DNA from: Terricaulis silvestris
GTDB taxonomy: Bacteria; Pseudomonadota; Alphaproteobacteria; Caulobacterales; Aquidulcibacteraceae
NCBI RefSeq assembly: GCF_009792355.1
Contig: NZ_CP047045.1
Location: 992,001-1,056,000 of the forward strand
DNA length: 64,000 nt
Direction of reading: 5' to 3'
Part shown: piece after piece, positions 16,009-24,326 of the stretch
Layout: each line of letters begins with the position of its first letter
How positions within the stretch are numbered: position 1 is the first letter of the stretch
Position numbers and translations under genes: made by a program
Notes under the pieces: model-generated
What the model was told of the DNA's origin: nothing
The model's input: the letters and a program-made list of their open reading frames with translations, nothing else
Databases searched by the model: none

Positions 16009-17976
16009 ATGACGCGCCTACCGCCATCGCCGGAGCTGGCCTGGTCCGAAGAGGGCGTGCCGACGGCCGCAGCGTTCAACGACGTTTACTTTTCGAAGGC
16101 TGGCGGCCTCGCCGAAGCTGAAGCGGTGTTCCTGGCTGGCTGCGGCCTGCCAGACGCCTGGAAATGCAAGGATCGTTTCGCCATCGCCGAACTCGGATTC
16201 GGCACTGGTTTGAACGTCTTGGCGGCCTGGCGCGCCTGGAAAAAGACGCGACTACCTCATGCGATTTTGCATATCTCGACCATCGAGGCATTCCCCTTAG
16301 CAAGGGAGGATGCGGCCAGGTCGTTGGCGCATTTTCCTGAGGTCGCGGCCCTAGCCACGGCACTGCTCGAGCGGTGGCCCGTCCGCGCCTACGCGCCGCA
16401 GCGGCTCTGGTTTCCCGAGGACGGCTTTGCGCTCACCGTCTTCACCGGCGAAGCCGAAACGATCCTGGCCGGCCTCCACGGCCGCTTCGATGCCTGGTTC
16501 CTCGACGGCTTCGCTCCCGCTCGCAATCAAGCGATGTGGAGCGAAGCAATCGTCCGCCACGTTGGCCGCCTCTCAAACCCAGGCGCGCGTCTGGCAACCT
16601 TCACCGTCGCCGGCGCCGTCCGACGTCGCCTCGAATCGGCAGGCTTCGCTGTGGAGAAGAAACCCGGCTTCGGCGCCAAGCGCGAAAGGTTGGAAGCCAC
16701 GCTCAAACCAACCCTCTCCCTTGCGGAGAGGGTGGCCGCGCAGCGGCCGGGCCTTCGCCACGCCGAAGCGGCTTCGGCCGCGCAGGCGGGTGAGGGGCGT
16801 TCAGACGAGCAGGCGCCAGATCGAGTCCAGGCGTCGCTCTACCCCTACGCCCCAGCCAATCCCGCCCGCGTCGCCATCCTCGGCGCGGGCATCGCCGGCG
16901 CGGCCTGCGCCGAAGCGCTGACCCGTCGCGGCGTCGAAGCCATCGTCCTCGACGCGGCCCCCACGCTCGGCGACGGCGCCAGTGGCAACCCCGCTGGCCT
17001 CGTCATGCCGCGCCTTGATCGCGGCGGCGGTCCGCTCGCCGAACTCTTCCTGGCGGCGTACTTGAGCGCGATCGCTGCTTACGAACGCCTCGGCGTCTTC
17101 ACCCCATGCGGCGTCGAACAACGCGCCGACGCCGAAGGCGCGCTCGCCGATCTCCTCAACGATCCGTCCCTGCCTAGCGACTGGTTCGCGCCGCACGCCA
17201 ATGGCGCGCTCCACCCCCGCGCCGGCCTCGTCGACCCGCAAGCTGCGATCGCCGCAATGCTGCGCGGCGCTGAGCTTCAGCTGGAAGCGCCAGTCACGAC
17301 GATCGAGCGTTCCGGTGACGCTTGGATCCTCCGCGCGCCAGATGGCCGCGCTTTGCTCAAAGCCGACGCCGTCATCCTGGCCTGCGGCCCCGCGCTCAAA
17401 CAATTCGCGCCAGCGAGCTTCCTGCCCATCACGCTCTCGCGTGGCCAGATCGAGTGGGGCGAGGGGACGGGCCCGCCGCACGCCATCACCGACGGCGCCT
17501 ACGTCGCGCCGTTCAACAGAGGGATCCTTTTCGGCGCCACTTTCGATCGCGCCGAAGATCCGACGGCGCCCGAACCGAGCACGAAGTCGCGCGCGCGAAA
17601 TCTGGAAGCGCTGTCGCACCTCGCGCCGGCCATCGCGGCCAGCGTTCACGCTGCCACGCTGCGCTCGCGCGCTGCATTGCGCGCAACCACGCCAGATCGC
17701 GCGCCGATCGTTGGCCTTCTGCCAGATGCCGAAGCCTGGCTCGTGCAATACGCGGACCTCGCGCACGGCCGCGCGATAACCACAACCGCGCCGCCACCCG
17801 CACATCGCGGCGTTTACGTTATCGGCGGTTTGGGCGCGCGCGGCTTAACGCTAGCGCCGTTGCTTGCAGAACGCCTCGCCTCGGAAATTTGCAACGAACC
17901 CATGCCCTTATCGCAGGCGGCGCTCGATGCCGTTCATCCGGCGCGCTTCCTGCATAGGTCGCTCAAACGGCGTTAA
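16009..17976 (+). CDS. mnmC: Bifunctional tRNA mnm5s2U34 enzyme MnmC (MnmD methyltransferase + FAD oxidoreductase)
   Basis: The 655-residue protein has an N-terminal SAM methyltransferase domain (FAIAELGFGTGLNVLAAW; DAWFLDGFAPARNQAMW, residues about 1-230) and a C-terminal FAD-dependent oxidase with GxGxxG (VAILGAGIAGAACAEAL). It completes the mnm5s2U modification at the wobble position of tRNAs for Lys, Glu and Gln. Between the domains, residues about 235-263 are encoded by a palindromic repeat (16712-16797) that keeps the frame open. Confidence 0.92.
   Translation: MTRLPPSPELAWSEEGVPTAAAFNDVYFSKAGGLAEAEAVFLAGCGLPDAWKCKDRFAIAELGFGTGLNVLAAWRAWKKTRLPHAILHISTIEAFPLAREDAARSLAHFPEVAALATALLERWPVRAYAPQRLWFPEDGFALTVFTGEAETILAGLHGRFDAWFLDGFAPARNQAMWSEAIVRHVGRLSNPGARLATFTVAGAVRRRLESAGFAVEKKPGFGAKRERLEATLKPTLSLAERVAAQRPGLRHAEAASAAQAGEGRSDEQAPDRVQASLYPYAPANPARVAILGAGIAGAACAEALTRRGVEAIVLDAAPTLGDGASGNPAGLVMPRLDRGGGPLAELFLAAYLSAIAAYERLGVFTPCGVEQRADAEGALADLLNDPSLPSDWFAPHANGALHPRAGLVDPQAAIAAMLRGAELQLEAPVTTIERSGDAWILRAPDGRALLKADAVILACGPALKQFAPASFLPITLSRGQIEWGEGTGPPHAITDGAYVAPFNRGILFGATFDRAEDPTAPEPSTKSRARNLEALSHLAPAIAASVHAATLRSRAALRATTPDRAPIVGLLPDAEAWLVQYADLAHGRAITTTAPPPAHRGVYVIGGLGARGLTLAPLLAERLASEICNEPMPLSQAALDAVHPARFLHRSLKRR
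16712..16797. repeat. Palindromic repeat inserted in frame within mnmC
   Basis: The unit begins CCCTCTCC, pairs with GGAGAGGG at 16725-16732, continues with GGCCGC/GCGGCC arms (16734-16739, 16743-16748) and a CCGAAG/CTTCGG hairpin, and ends GGTGAGGGG. This is the layout of the proteobacterial intergenic repeat of the CCCTCTCCC...GGTGAGGGG type. Here it lies wholly within a coding region, in the linker between two catalytic domains. Confidence 0.75.
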
Positions 17977-17998
17977 ATTCGCGTTTGGGTTACCGGTC

Positions 17999-18772
17999 AT
18001 GGCTTTCGATGGCGTTTCTCGCGCTCACGGCGTGAGCTTCCTCAATCTCAATTTCAGCGCGCTGACGCTCGACACTGCTGTCGATGCGGTGGCCGCGCGC
18101 GCCAGCATTCCGAACGCCGCGTTCGCCTATGTCGCGACACCAAACGTGGATCACGTCGTCGGCCTCTCCAATGAACCCGGCCGTCGTCCGCTTTATGAAT
18201 CCGCATGGTTGCTGCTCAATGACAGCCGCATCCTGCGCAAACTCGGCGTCCACGCCGGCATCGATCTCCCGGTCGCCACCGGCGCCGATCTGGCCGAGCG
18301 CCTATTCGACGACGTCATCGATCGCCGCGAGCCGATTACGATTATTGGCGGCGACGAAGCTTCCATCGCCGAACTAAAGCGCCGCTATTATTTCACCGAC
18401 GTCCGCTGGTACCGCGCCCCGATGGGCCTGAAGCAAAAGCCAGAGGCCATCGTCCGCGCCGCCGCCTTCGCAGCCGCCCAACCGTCGCGGTTTACCTTCA
18501 TCTGCGTCGGCGCCCCGCAACAAGAAATGATCGCCTACGCCATCGCTCAACGCGGCGACGCGCGCGGGGTAGGGCTCTGCGTCGGCGCGGCGCTCGATTT
18601 CCTCTCCGGCCAAACGCAGCGCGCGCCCGCCTGGATGCGCAGCGCGGGGCTCGAATGGCTGCATCGTTTGCTGAGCGAACCGCAGCGCCTCTGGAAGCGC
18701 TATTTGGTCGACGGCCCCAAAGTGTTCTCGCTGTTCGCCGCGTGGCGCGCGTCGATCGCTTCGGCCAACTGA
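17999..18772 (+). CDS. WecG/TagA/CpsF family glycosyltransferase
   Basis: The 257-residue product has the GT26 signature: FAYVATPNVDHVVGLSNEP, a LLLNDSRILRKLGV segment corresponding to the (A/N)DG(x)G region, FTFICVGAPQQEMIAYAIAQ and a CVGAALDFLSGQTQRAPAWM block ending RLWKRYLVDGPK. Family members add a second sugar (such as ManNAc) to an undecaprenyl-PP-linked sugar in surface polysaccharide synthesis. ATG 17999 is chosen because residues encoded upstream overlap the end of mnmC. No polysaccharide cluster surrounds it. Confidence 0.85.
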   Translation: MAFDGVSRAHGVSFLNLNFSALTLDTAVDAVAARASIPNAAFAYVATPNVDHVVGLSNEPGRRPLYESAWLLLNDSRILRKLGVHAGIDLPVATGADLAERLFDDVIDRREPITIIGGDEASIAELKRRYYFTDVRWYRAPMGLKQKPEAIVRAAAFAAAQPSRFTFICVGAPQQEMIAYAIAQRGDARGVGLCVGAALDFLSGQTQRAPAWMRSAGLEWLHRLLSEPQRLWKRYLVDGPKVFSLFAAWRASIASAN

Positions 18773-20070
18773 CGCTGCCGCGCTTCGTCGAGCGGATAAT
18801 TCTGCAACGACCACATCGACAGCAAACACAACACAATCGGCACGCCGATGAACAGCGCGGCGAGCGTATTGAGCGCGGCCGTTGAGTTCACCGAGCCGTC
18901 CACCGCACTAAAGCCCACAAGGCCCAAGATCGCGTACGTGATCGGCCCCGCCGCGATGCCGAGCTTCGACGTCGTCAGCAGCAATCCGAAATAAAGCCCC
19001 GAGCGCCGCGCGCCGCAGGCAAGTTCGTCTTCGTCAACGACATCGGCCATCAGCGCCCGCGTCAACAGAACGCCGCCGCCTTGCGCCAACCCGGCAACGG
19101 CCATGTAGGGCCCGACGACGGCGAAATTCCCAGGCGGCAGGATCAGAAGCGGAAGCGTCGTCACTGCCGTGTAGATCAGCGCGCCCTGCAACGCGCGATC
19201 CTTGCCGAACTTGCGCGCCGCGATCCACCAAATTGGCACGCCGAGAAGTCCAGCCATAAAATATATTGCTAAGAGCGATTGAGACTCGCGTTCGAAGCCC
19301 AGCACCATCTGGAAATAGAATAGGAACAACCCGCCCGAGACGCCCTGCGCTACACCAAGCAACAAATCCGGCAGCAGCACGCGCTGTGCCGTCTTGTTCT
19401 GCAGCAACACGCGCAGCGATTGCTCAAGCGAAAGATGCGGCTGCGGCGGGCGCCGCTCTTCGCGCACCATGAGCGCCAGCAACGTCGTCGCGGGAAGCAA
19501 GAACAGCAACGTCCAACCCATTGCATGCACGGCGTTGGTGTTACTGCCGTCCGCGCTCTGCTGCGCCACGACGCCGGCGATCACCAGCATCAGCACTTGG
19601 CCAACCATGCTCGCGGTTTGCACCATGCCGAGCACATGCGTGCGCCCGTGATAAGTCGGGATGAGTTCGCCGGCCCAACTCAGGTGCGCGATGATCATCG
19701 CCGCGCCAACAAAGTAGAGCAGAAAGATCGTGACCCCGCCGACAGGCACGCTCGCGCCGGGCGGCAGCCCAAGAAACACCCACCAGATCATTGCCATGAG
19801 CGGCACGCACATTAACGCGAGCCAAAAGCGGCGGCGTCCGAATGAGGATTCGGTACGGTCCTGCAGGCCGCCCATCCATGGATCGATCAGCAGATCGAAC
19901 ACGCGCGCGCCGAGAAAGATCGCCGACACCGCGGCCAGCGGAATGCCCAAGTGCGACGCGAAGTAAGGCGGCAGAAAAATGATCGTCGGCAGCGAGAGCG
20001 CCAGCAGCGGCGCGGCCGGCGCGGCGAACGCCCCGATCTCCCAGTTCGATCGCTTCTTGGCTTCAGCCAC
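18700..20070 (-). CDS. MFS/GPH-family (sugar:cation symporter-like) transporter
   Basis: The 456-residue protein has twelve helices and GPH features: ARVFDLLIDPWMGGLQDRTE in the loop after helix 2 and DVVDEDELACGARRSGLYFG in the C-terminal half. Relatives carry sugars or other organic solutes with H+ or Na+. The start is set at GTG 20070 (VAEAKKRSNWEIG) because a GGAGG lies seven bases upstream at 20075-20079; the longer reading to 20112 lacks one. Its 3' end overlaps the convergent glycosyltransferase gene by 73 bases. Confidence 0.8.
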   Translation of the reverse strand: MAEAKKRSNWEIGAFAAPAAPLLALSLPTIIFLPPYFASHLGIPLAAVSAIFLGARVFDLLIDPWMGGLQDRTESSFGRRRFWLALMCVPLMAMIWWVFLGLPPGASVPVGGVTIFLLYFVGAAMIIAHLSWAGELIPTYHGRTHVLGMVQTASMVGQVLMLVIAGVVAQQSADGSNTNAVHAMGWTLLFLLPATTLLALMVREERRPPQPHLSLEQSLRVLLQNKTAQRVLLPDLLLGVAQGVSGGLFLFYFQMVLGFERESQSLLAIYFMAGLLGVPIWWIAARKFGKDRALQGALIYTAVTTLPLLILPPGNFAVVGPYMAVAGLAQGGGVLLTRALMADVVDEDELACGARRSGLYFGLLLTTSKLGIAAGPITYAILGLVGFSAVDGSVNSTAALNTLAALFIGVPIVLCLLSMWSLQNYPLDEARQRQLAEAIDARHAANSENTLGPSTK

Positions 20071-20135
20071 GCGTCCTCCCGCGCCCACCGCGCGGAGGCG
20101 TCTTCGCGCCACTCTCTACGAGCGGCGCGCGGCGA

Positions 20136-20921
20136 TCAAGGATGCAGCGCCCTCGTAAACTGAGGCATCAGGTTTGCGTTTGACGCAACGATAGCGCCCG
20201 ACTTCATGAAGTCGCCGCCATCGAGTTCCGCAACCGTGCCGCCAGCTTCGCGCACCAGCACGGCGCCCGCCGCGATGTCCCACACGTTGAGCCCGCGTTC
20301 CCAATAGCCGTCGACGCGCCCCGCCGCGACGTAAGCGAGATCAAGCGCCGCCGCGCCCCAGCGCCGAATGCCGGCGCTCCTGCCGATGACGCTTTCGATT
20401 TCCTTCAGCGACGTCTCGTGCCCCGGCTTGCCGTGAAATGGTGTGCCCGTGGCAAACAGCGCATCGCGCATGTCGGCGCGCGCCGCGACGCGTAAACGCT
20501 TGTCGTTCAGATACGCGCCCTGACCCTTCTCAGCCCAGAACAACTCGTCGCGCACCACATTGTAGACCACGCCAGCAATCAGCACGCCTTCGCGCTCGAG
20601 TCCGATCGAGATCGCGAAGTGCGGAAGGCCGTGCAGAAAATTCGTCGTGCCATCGAGCGGATCGACCAGCCAGCGATTGGTTTTGTCGGTGCCTTCAACG
20701 GCGCCGCGCTCCTCCATCACGAAGCCATAGCCCGGCCGCGCCTTGGAGAGTTCTTCGAACAGCGTCTTCTCGGCTTTCAGATCCGCCGACGACACGAAAT
20801 CGCTCGGCCCTTTGCGCGAGACCTGCAGGTTCTCGACCTCGCCGAAATCGCGCGCCAAAGCACGCCCCGCTTTGCGCGCGGCGGCGATCATCACGTTGAG
20901 GAGAGGGGAGGTCTGCGCCAT
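20136..20921 (-). CDS. suhB: Inositol monophosphatase family protein (SuhB-like)
   Basis: The 261-residue protein has the metal-binding motifs of the IMPase family: GYGFVMEERG, WLVDPLDGTTNFLHGLPHFA and NVWDIAAGAVLVREAGG. It hydrolyses myo-inositol-1-phosphate or related phosphates with Mg2+ and, as SuhB, can also act in rRNA maturation. It ends 66 bases from the next upstream start on the minus strand. Confidence 0.9.
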   Translation of the reverse strand: MAQTSPLLNVMIAAARKAGRALARDFGEVENLQVSRKGPSDFVSSADLKAEKTLFEELSKARPGYGFVMEERGAVEGTDKTNRWLVDPLDGTTNFLHGLPHFAISIGLEREGVLIAGVVYNVVRDELFWAEKGQGAYLNDKRLRVAARADMRDALFATGTPFHGKPGHETSLKEIESVIGRSAGIRRWGAAALDLAYVAAGRVDGYWERGLNVWDIAAGAVLVREAGGTVAELDGGDFMKSGAIVASNANLMPQFTRALHP

Positions 20922-20938
20922 GAGAGGCGTGGGTGCTA

Positions 20939-22156
20939 TCAGCGCGAGCGAGGCGCTTCAAGGCCGGACGCCTGCTGCAAGATGGCGCGCGCGGCCCAAA
21001 CGCCGCTAGCAAAGCAGCCTTGCAGCAAATAGCCCCCAGTAGGCGCTTCCCAGTCCAGCATTTCGCCGGCGACGTAGGTTCCGGGAACGGCGCGGAGTTG
21101 CAGGCTCTCATCCACTGCATTCCACGACACGCCGCCCGCCGTGGAAATGGCTCGATCCAGTCCGCGCGGTGCAATCACGCTAATGTGGACGGCCTTGATG
21201 AGGGCGGTGAGAGCCTTTGGTTCGCGCGGTGGCGGACCGCCTTCGTGCAAGAGGCCGATTGAGACCGGCGCGAGCCCCAACGTCTTGCGCAGCGTTGAAG
21301 AAAGAGAGTCGCCGGCCTTTGCGCGCGCAAGCTTGGCTTCAACCTCGCTGTAGCGAAGGTCAGGGCGCAAATCGATACGAATGATCGTTGGCGCTGTTTC
21401 GCGGAGGTCCGAGGAAAGCGCGTAGATCGCGCTGCCTTCGATGCCGTATTCCGTGATTACGGCTTCGCTACGCACGCCACGAGAGTAGTGGCGAACAGCG
21501 ACGCCCTTGAGCGGCTGGCCCGCGAAGCGGGTGCGGAAATGTTCGCTCCAAGCAATCTCAAATCCGACATTCGCCGGCTTCAGCGGCGCGATCTCGACGC
21601 CGTTCGCGGCAAGCGCGCCAACCCATCCGCCATCCGATCCAAGCTTCGGCCAACTCGCGCCGCCAAGCGCGAGGAGCGCCGCCTCCGCCGCGATCGTTTC
21701 GTGCGCACCGTCCTCGCGCTGAAACAACAGCGCGCCGCTATCATCCCAACCCAGCCACTGCATCCGCGTCCGGATCGTCACGCCCTGCGCCGCCAGCCGC
21801 GCCAGCCAAGCGCGCAGTAGCGGTGAGGCCTTCATCGCTTTCGGAAACACACGCCCACTGGAGCCAACAAACGTCTCTTGTCCCAGGCCTTCGGCCCACG
21901 CGATCAGATCACTCGGCGCAAACGCGGACAGCATCGGCTCAAGCCGCGCTCGCGCCGCGCCATAGCGAGCCATGAACCGCTCCGTCGGTTCGGAGTGCGT
22001 GAGATTAAGTCCACCGCGACCCGCCATCAGCAGCTTACGGCCAACGCTCGGCATGCGCTCGTACACGACAACGCGCGCGCCACCTGCGCTCAGCGTTTCA
22101 GCCGCGATCAGCCCGGCCGGTCCAGCGCCGATAACAGCAACCGGCGCATCACTCAT
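20939..22156 (-). CDS. NAD(P)/FAD-dependent oxidoreductase, BaiN/HI0933 (TIGR03862) type
   Basis: The 405-residue flavoprotein begins with a Rossmann FAD motif (VAVIGAGPAGLIAAETLSAG), has MAGRGGLNLTHSEP and a C-terminal YVAGEMLDWEAPTGGYLLQG block. These are the hallmarks of the HI0933/YhiN family. Physiological substrates of most members are unknown, although BaiN acts on bile-acid intermediates. Its start overlaps the VOC gene stop by 8 bases and the set 23216 to 20136 looks like one transcription unit. Confidence 0.85.
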   Translation of the reverse strand: MSDAPVAVIGAGPAGLIAAETLSAGGARVVVYERMPSVGRKLLMAGRGGLNLTHSEPTERFMARYGAARARLEPMLSAFAPSDLIAWAEGLGQETFVGSSGRVFPKAMKASPLLRAWLARLAAQGVTIRTRMQWLGWDDSGALLFQREDGAHETIAAEAALLALGGASWPKLGSDGGWVGALAANGVEIAPLKPANVGFEIAWSEHFRTRFAGQPLKGVAVRHYSRGVRSEAVITEYGIEGSAIYALSSDLRETAPTIIRIDLRPDLRYSEVEAKLARAKAGDSLSSTLRKTLGLAPVSIGLLHEGGPPPREPKALTALIKAVHISVIAPRGLDRAISTAGGVSWNAVDESLQLRAVPGTYVAGEMLDWEAPTGGYLLQGCFASGVWAARAILQQASGLEAPRSR

Positions 22157-22544
22157 GCAAGTGGCTGCACGCCTCGATCTTGTTGCCGTCCGGATCGCGG
22201 ACGAACGCGCCGTAATAGTCCGGATGATATTCCGTTCTCAATCCCGGCTTGCCGTCCTCGATGCCGCCTTGCTCAAGCGCCGCAAGATAGAATGCATCCA
22301 CCGCTTCTCGCGTCTTAGCGTTGAACGCGATATGCACGCCGTTGCCCATGCTCGCGGCCTGGCCGTTGATTGGCAGCTGGATCCAGAAATTCGGAAATTT
22401 TTCGCCGTAACCGACGCCAACCAATTGTCCGCCAAACTCAACCGGCATCACCGCCGTCATGCCCAGCGGCGCCAACACGGCGTCATAGAAATCCTTCGAA
22501 CGCTTCATGTTACTGACGCCGACGGATACGTGATCGATGCTCAT
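22149..22544 (-). CDS. VOC (glyoxalase/bleomycin resistance) family protein
   Basis: The 131-residue protein has the vicinal-oxygen-chelate pattern: MSIDHVSVGVSNMKRSKDFY at the start, HIAFNAKTREAVDAFYLAAL in the middle and YYGAFVRDPDGNKIEACSH at the end. Metal-ligand candidates are the early His and the late Glu. It is probably a metal-dependent lyase or isomerase, or a binding protein, of unknown substrate. Confidence 0.85.
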   Translation of the reverse strand: MSIDHVSVGVSNMKRSKDFYDAVLAPLGMTAVMPVEFGGQLVGVGYGEKFPNFWIQLPINGQAASMGNGVHIAFNAKTREAVDAFYLAALEQGGIEDGKPGLRTEYHPDYYGAFVRDPDGNKIEACSHLHE

Positions 22545-22556
22545 GCGCGAACTCCC

Positions 22557-23216
22557 TCAACGCCAACGCGCGAACCAATCCAGCGTGCGCTTCACCGCAA
22601 GCTCACGCGAGGCCGCGTCGTAATCATGTGAACCAGCACGGCAAAAGCCGTGTCCGGCATCGTAGAGATAGAGAGGGGAGTCCGGCGCCGCTAGGCGCAC
22701 GCGCTCGATATACTCCGGCGGAATCGAAGTATCTCGCGCTCCATAATGCAGCATCACCGGAACGCGCGGCTTGTTGTCGGTCAGATCCGCGATCAAGCGC
22801 CCGTAGAAGCACGACGCCGCCTTCAGCCCTGTGCATTGCGCCGTCGCCATCCAAGTCGCGGCGCCGCCGTAGCAAAAGCCGGTGACGTAGACAGGTTGCG
22901 GCAGTGCATCGATCGCGGCCTGGATATCCGAAACCACTTGCGGCCAAGGCGAGGCCATCACGGCGCCGATGCCCTTCTTGATCCCGTCCGGATCATGCGC
23001 CGCGTGAAAGTCCTTCTCCACCCGATCGAACAACCCGGGTGCGATCGCCGCGTATCCCGCATCCGCGAACACTTGGCACATCTCGGCAATGTGATCGGTG
23101 AGCCCGAATATCTCCTGGATCACCACCACGCCGCCCCTCGGCGCATCCTCGGGAGCGGCGGAAAGGGCAATGATTTTCGCGCCGTCTATGGCGCTTGTGA
23201 GCATCGTCTTCTGCAT
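22557..23216 (-). CDS. Dienelactone hydrolase family protein
   Basis: The 219-residue alpha/beta hydrolase has VVVIQEIFGLTDHIAEMCQV, the cysteine nucleophile elbow TGFCYGGAATW, the acid in LHYGARDTSIP and the His in LYDAGHGFCR. The Cys-Asp-His triad is that of dienelactone hydrolases, which open lactones in aromatic degradation, although many homologues act on other esters. It heads the likely minus-strand unit with the VOC, flavoprotein and phosphatase genes. Confidence 0.88.
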   Translation of the reverse strand: MQKTMLTSAIDGAKIIALSAAPEDAPRGGVVVIQEIFGLTDHIAEMCQVFADAGYAAIAPGLFDRVEKDFHAAHDPDGIKKGIGAVMASPWPQVVSDIQAAIDALPQPVYVTGFCYGGAATWMATAQCTGLKAASCFYGRLIADLTDNKPRVPVMLHYGARDTSIPPEYIERVRLAAPDSPLYLYDAGHGFCRAGSHDYDAASRELAVKRTLDWFARWR

Positions 23217-23307
23217 CGCCGCTCACTCGCACGAGTGCGCCGCGGCGTCGAGCCTAACCGTCAAAGCCACTGGCGCGACGGCTAGAGGAGGGCCATCGTC
23301 GGCGGTA

Positions 23308-24252
23308 ATGCGTGTCGCCGTCCTGATCTGCACGTTCGTTGCGGCGCTGTTCGCTGCCGTGCCCGCGCGGGCAGAATGCCTCGCCGCGCCGGACTTGCCG
23401 GCCGACGCCGCCGCCGGTCCCGCCGCGCACGACCGCCAGGGCCGCCTAGTCGCACCGGTGATGGTCAACGGCCAAGGCCCGTTTCGCTTTATCGTCGATA
23501 CCGGCGCCAATCGCTCGGTGCTCTCGCGCCGCTTAGCCGAGCAACTGGGACTCGTCCCGTCAGGCGTAGGTATGGTGCATTCCATCGACAATGTGAGCGA
23601 AGCGCCGCTCGCGTCGATAACGTCGTTGCGCTACGGCGCGCTCGATCTGCCTTCAGGCGCGACGCCTTTGCTCGAGGGACCGGTACTCGCGGGCGAAGAC
23701 GGTTTGCTTGGCGTCGATGGCATGCGAGGCCGGCGTCTGCGCATGGATTTCGAACGCCGCTGTATCGAAATCACGCCGGCGCGGAATGCCGGCATGCTGC
23801 GCGGCTGGGAAATGGTGCGCGGTGAATTGCGCTTCGGCCATCTTGTGATGGTGCGCGCCGCGGTGCGCGGCGTCCGCGTCAATGTCCTGATCGACACGGG
23901 CTCCGACACGTCGCTGGCCAACACGGCGCTGCAGGAAGCCTTGCGCACCCGCATGCGCGATAGCGACGAGGCCTTCGGCGCGCCGCGTGCGTTCACCGCG
24001 GGCCAAACCGTAGTGCTCGACAACATCATGGTCATCTCGCAGCTTTCGATGGGCGAACTCGAACTGGACAACGTCGCCGCCTATGTCGGCGATTTCCACA
24101 TCTTCGCGCTGTGGGACCTGCTGGAGGATCCGACGCTTCTCATCGGCATGGACGTGCTTTCGCAGACCAAAGGCCTGGCCATCGACTACGACCGCGCACG
24201 CGTCTTCTTCGATCTCGGCGACCGCCGCCGCGGCCGCTGGGCGGTCAATTAG
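23308..24252 (+). CDS. Retropepsin-like double-domain aspartic protease, copy 1
   Basis: The 314-residue exported protein (signal peptide MRVAVLICTFVAALFAAVPA) has two retropepsin-like units: FRFIVDTGANRSVLSRRLAE in the first half and VNVLIDTGSDTSLANTALQE in the second, each followed by a hydrophobic LLGVDGM/LLIGMDVL segment. The two Asp residues can form an intramolecular active site. It should act in the periplasm. ATG 23308 begins the signal peptide; longer readings run into the opposite-strand hydrolase gene. A close paralogue follows directly. Confidence 0.85.
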   Translation: MRVAVLICTFVAALFAAVPARAECLAAPDLPADAAAGPAAHDRQGRLVAPVMVNGQGPFRFIVDTGANRSVLSRRLAEQLGLVPSGVGMVHSIDNVSEAPLASITSLRYGALDLPSGATPLLEGPVLAGEDGLLGVDGMRGRRLRMDFERRCIEITPARNAGMLRGWEMVRGELRFGHLVMVRAAVRGVRVNVLIDTGSDTSLANTALQEALRTRMRDSDEAFGAPRAFTAGQTVVLDNIMVISQLSMGELELDNVAAYVGDFHIFALWDLLEDPTLLIGMDVLSQTKGLAIDYDRARVFFDLGDRRRGRWAVN

Positions 24253-24326
24253 CCCGACTGCATTTCGCACGAGAATGTGAAGGGGCAGCTGCTGGCGCAA
24301 TCGCCAAACCGTGCAATCATCCGCGC

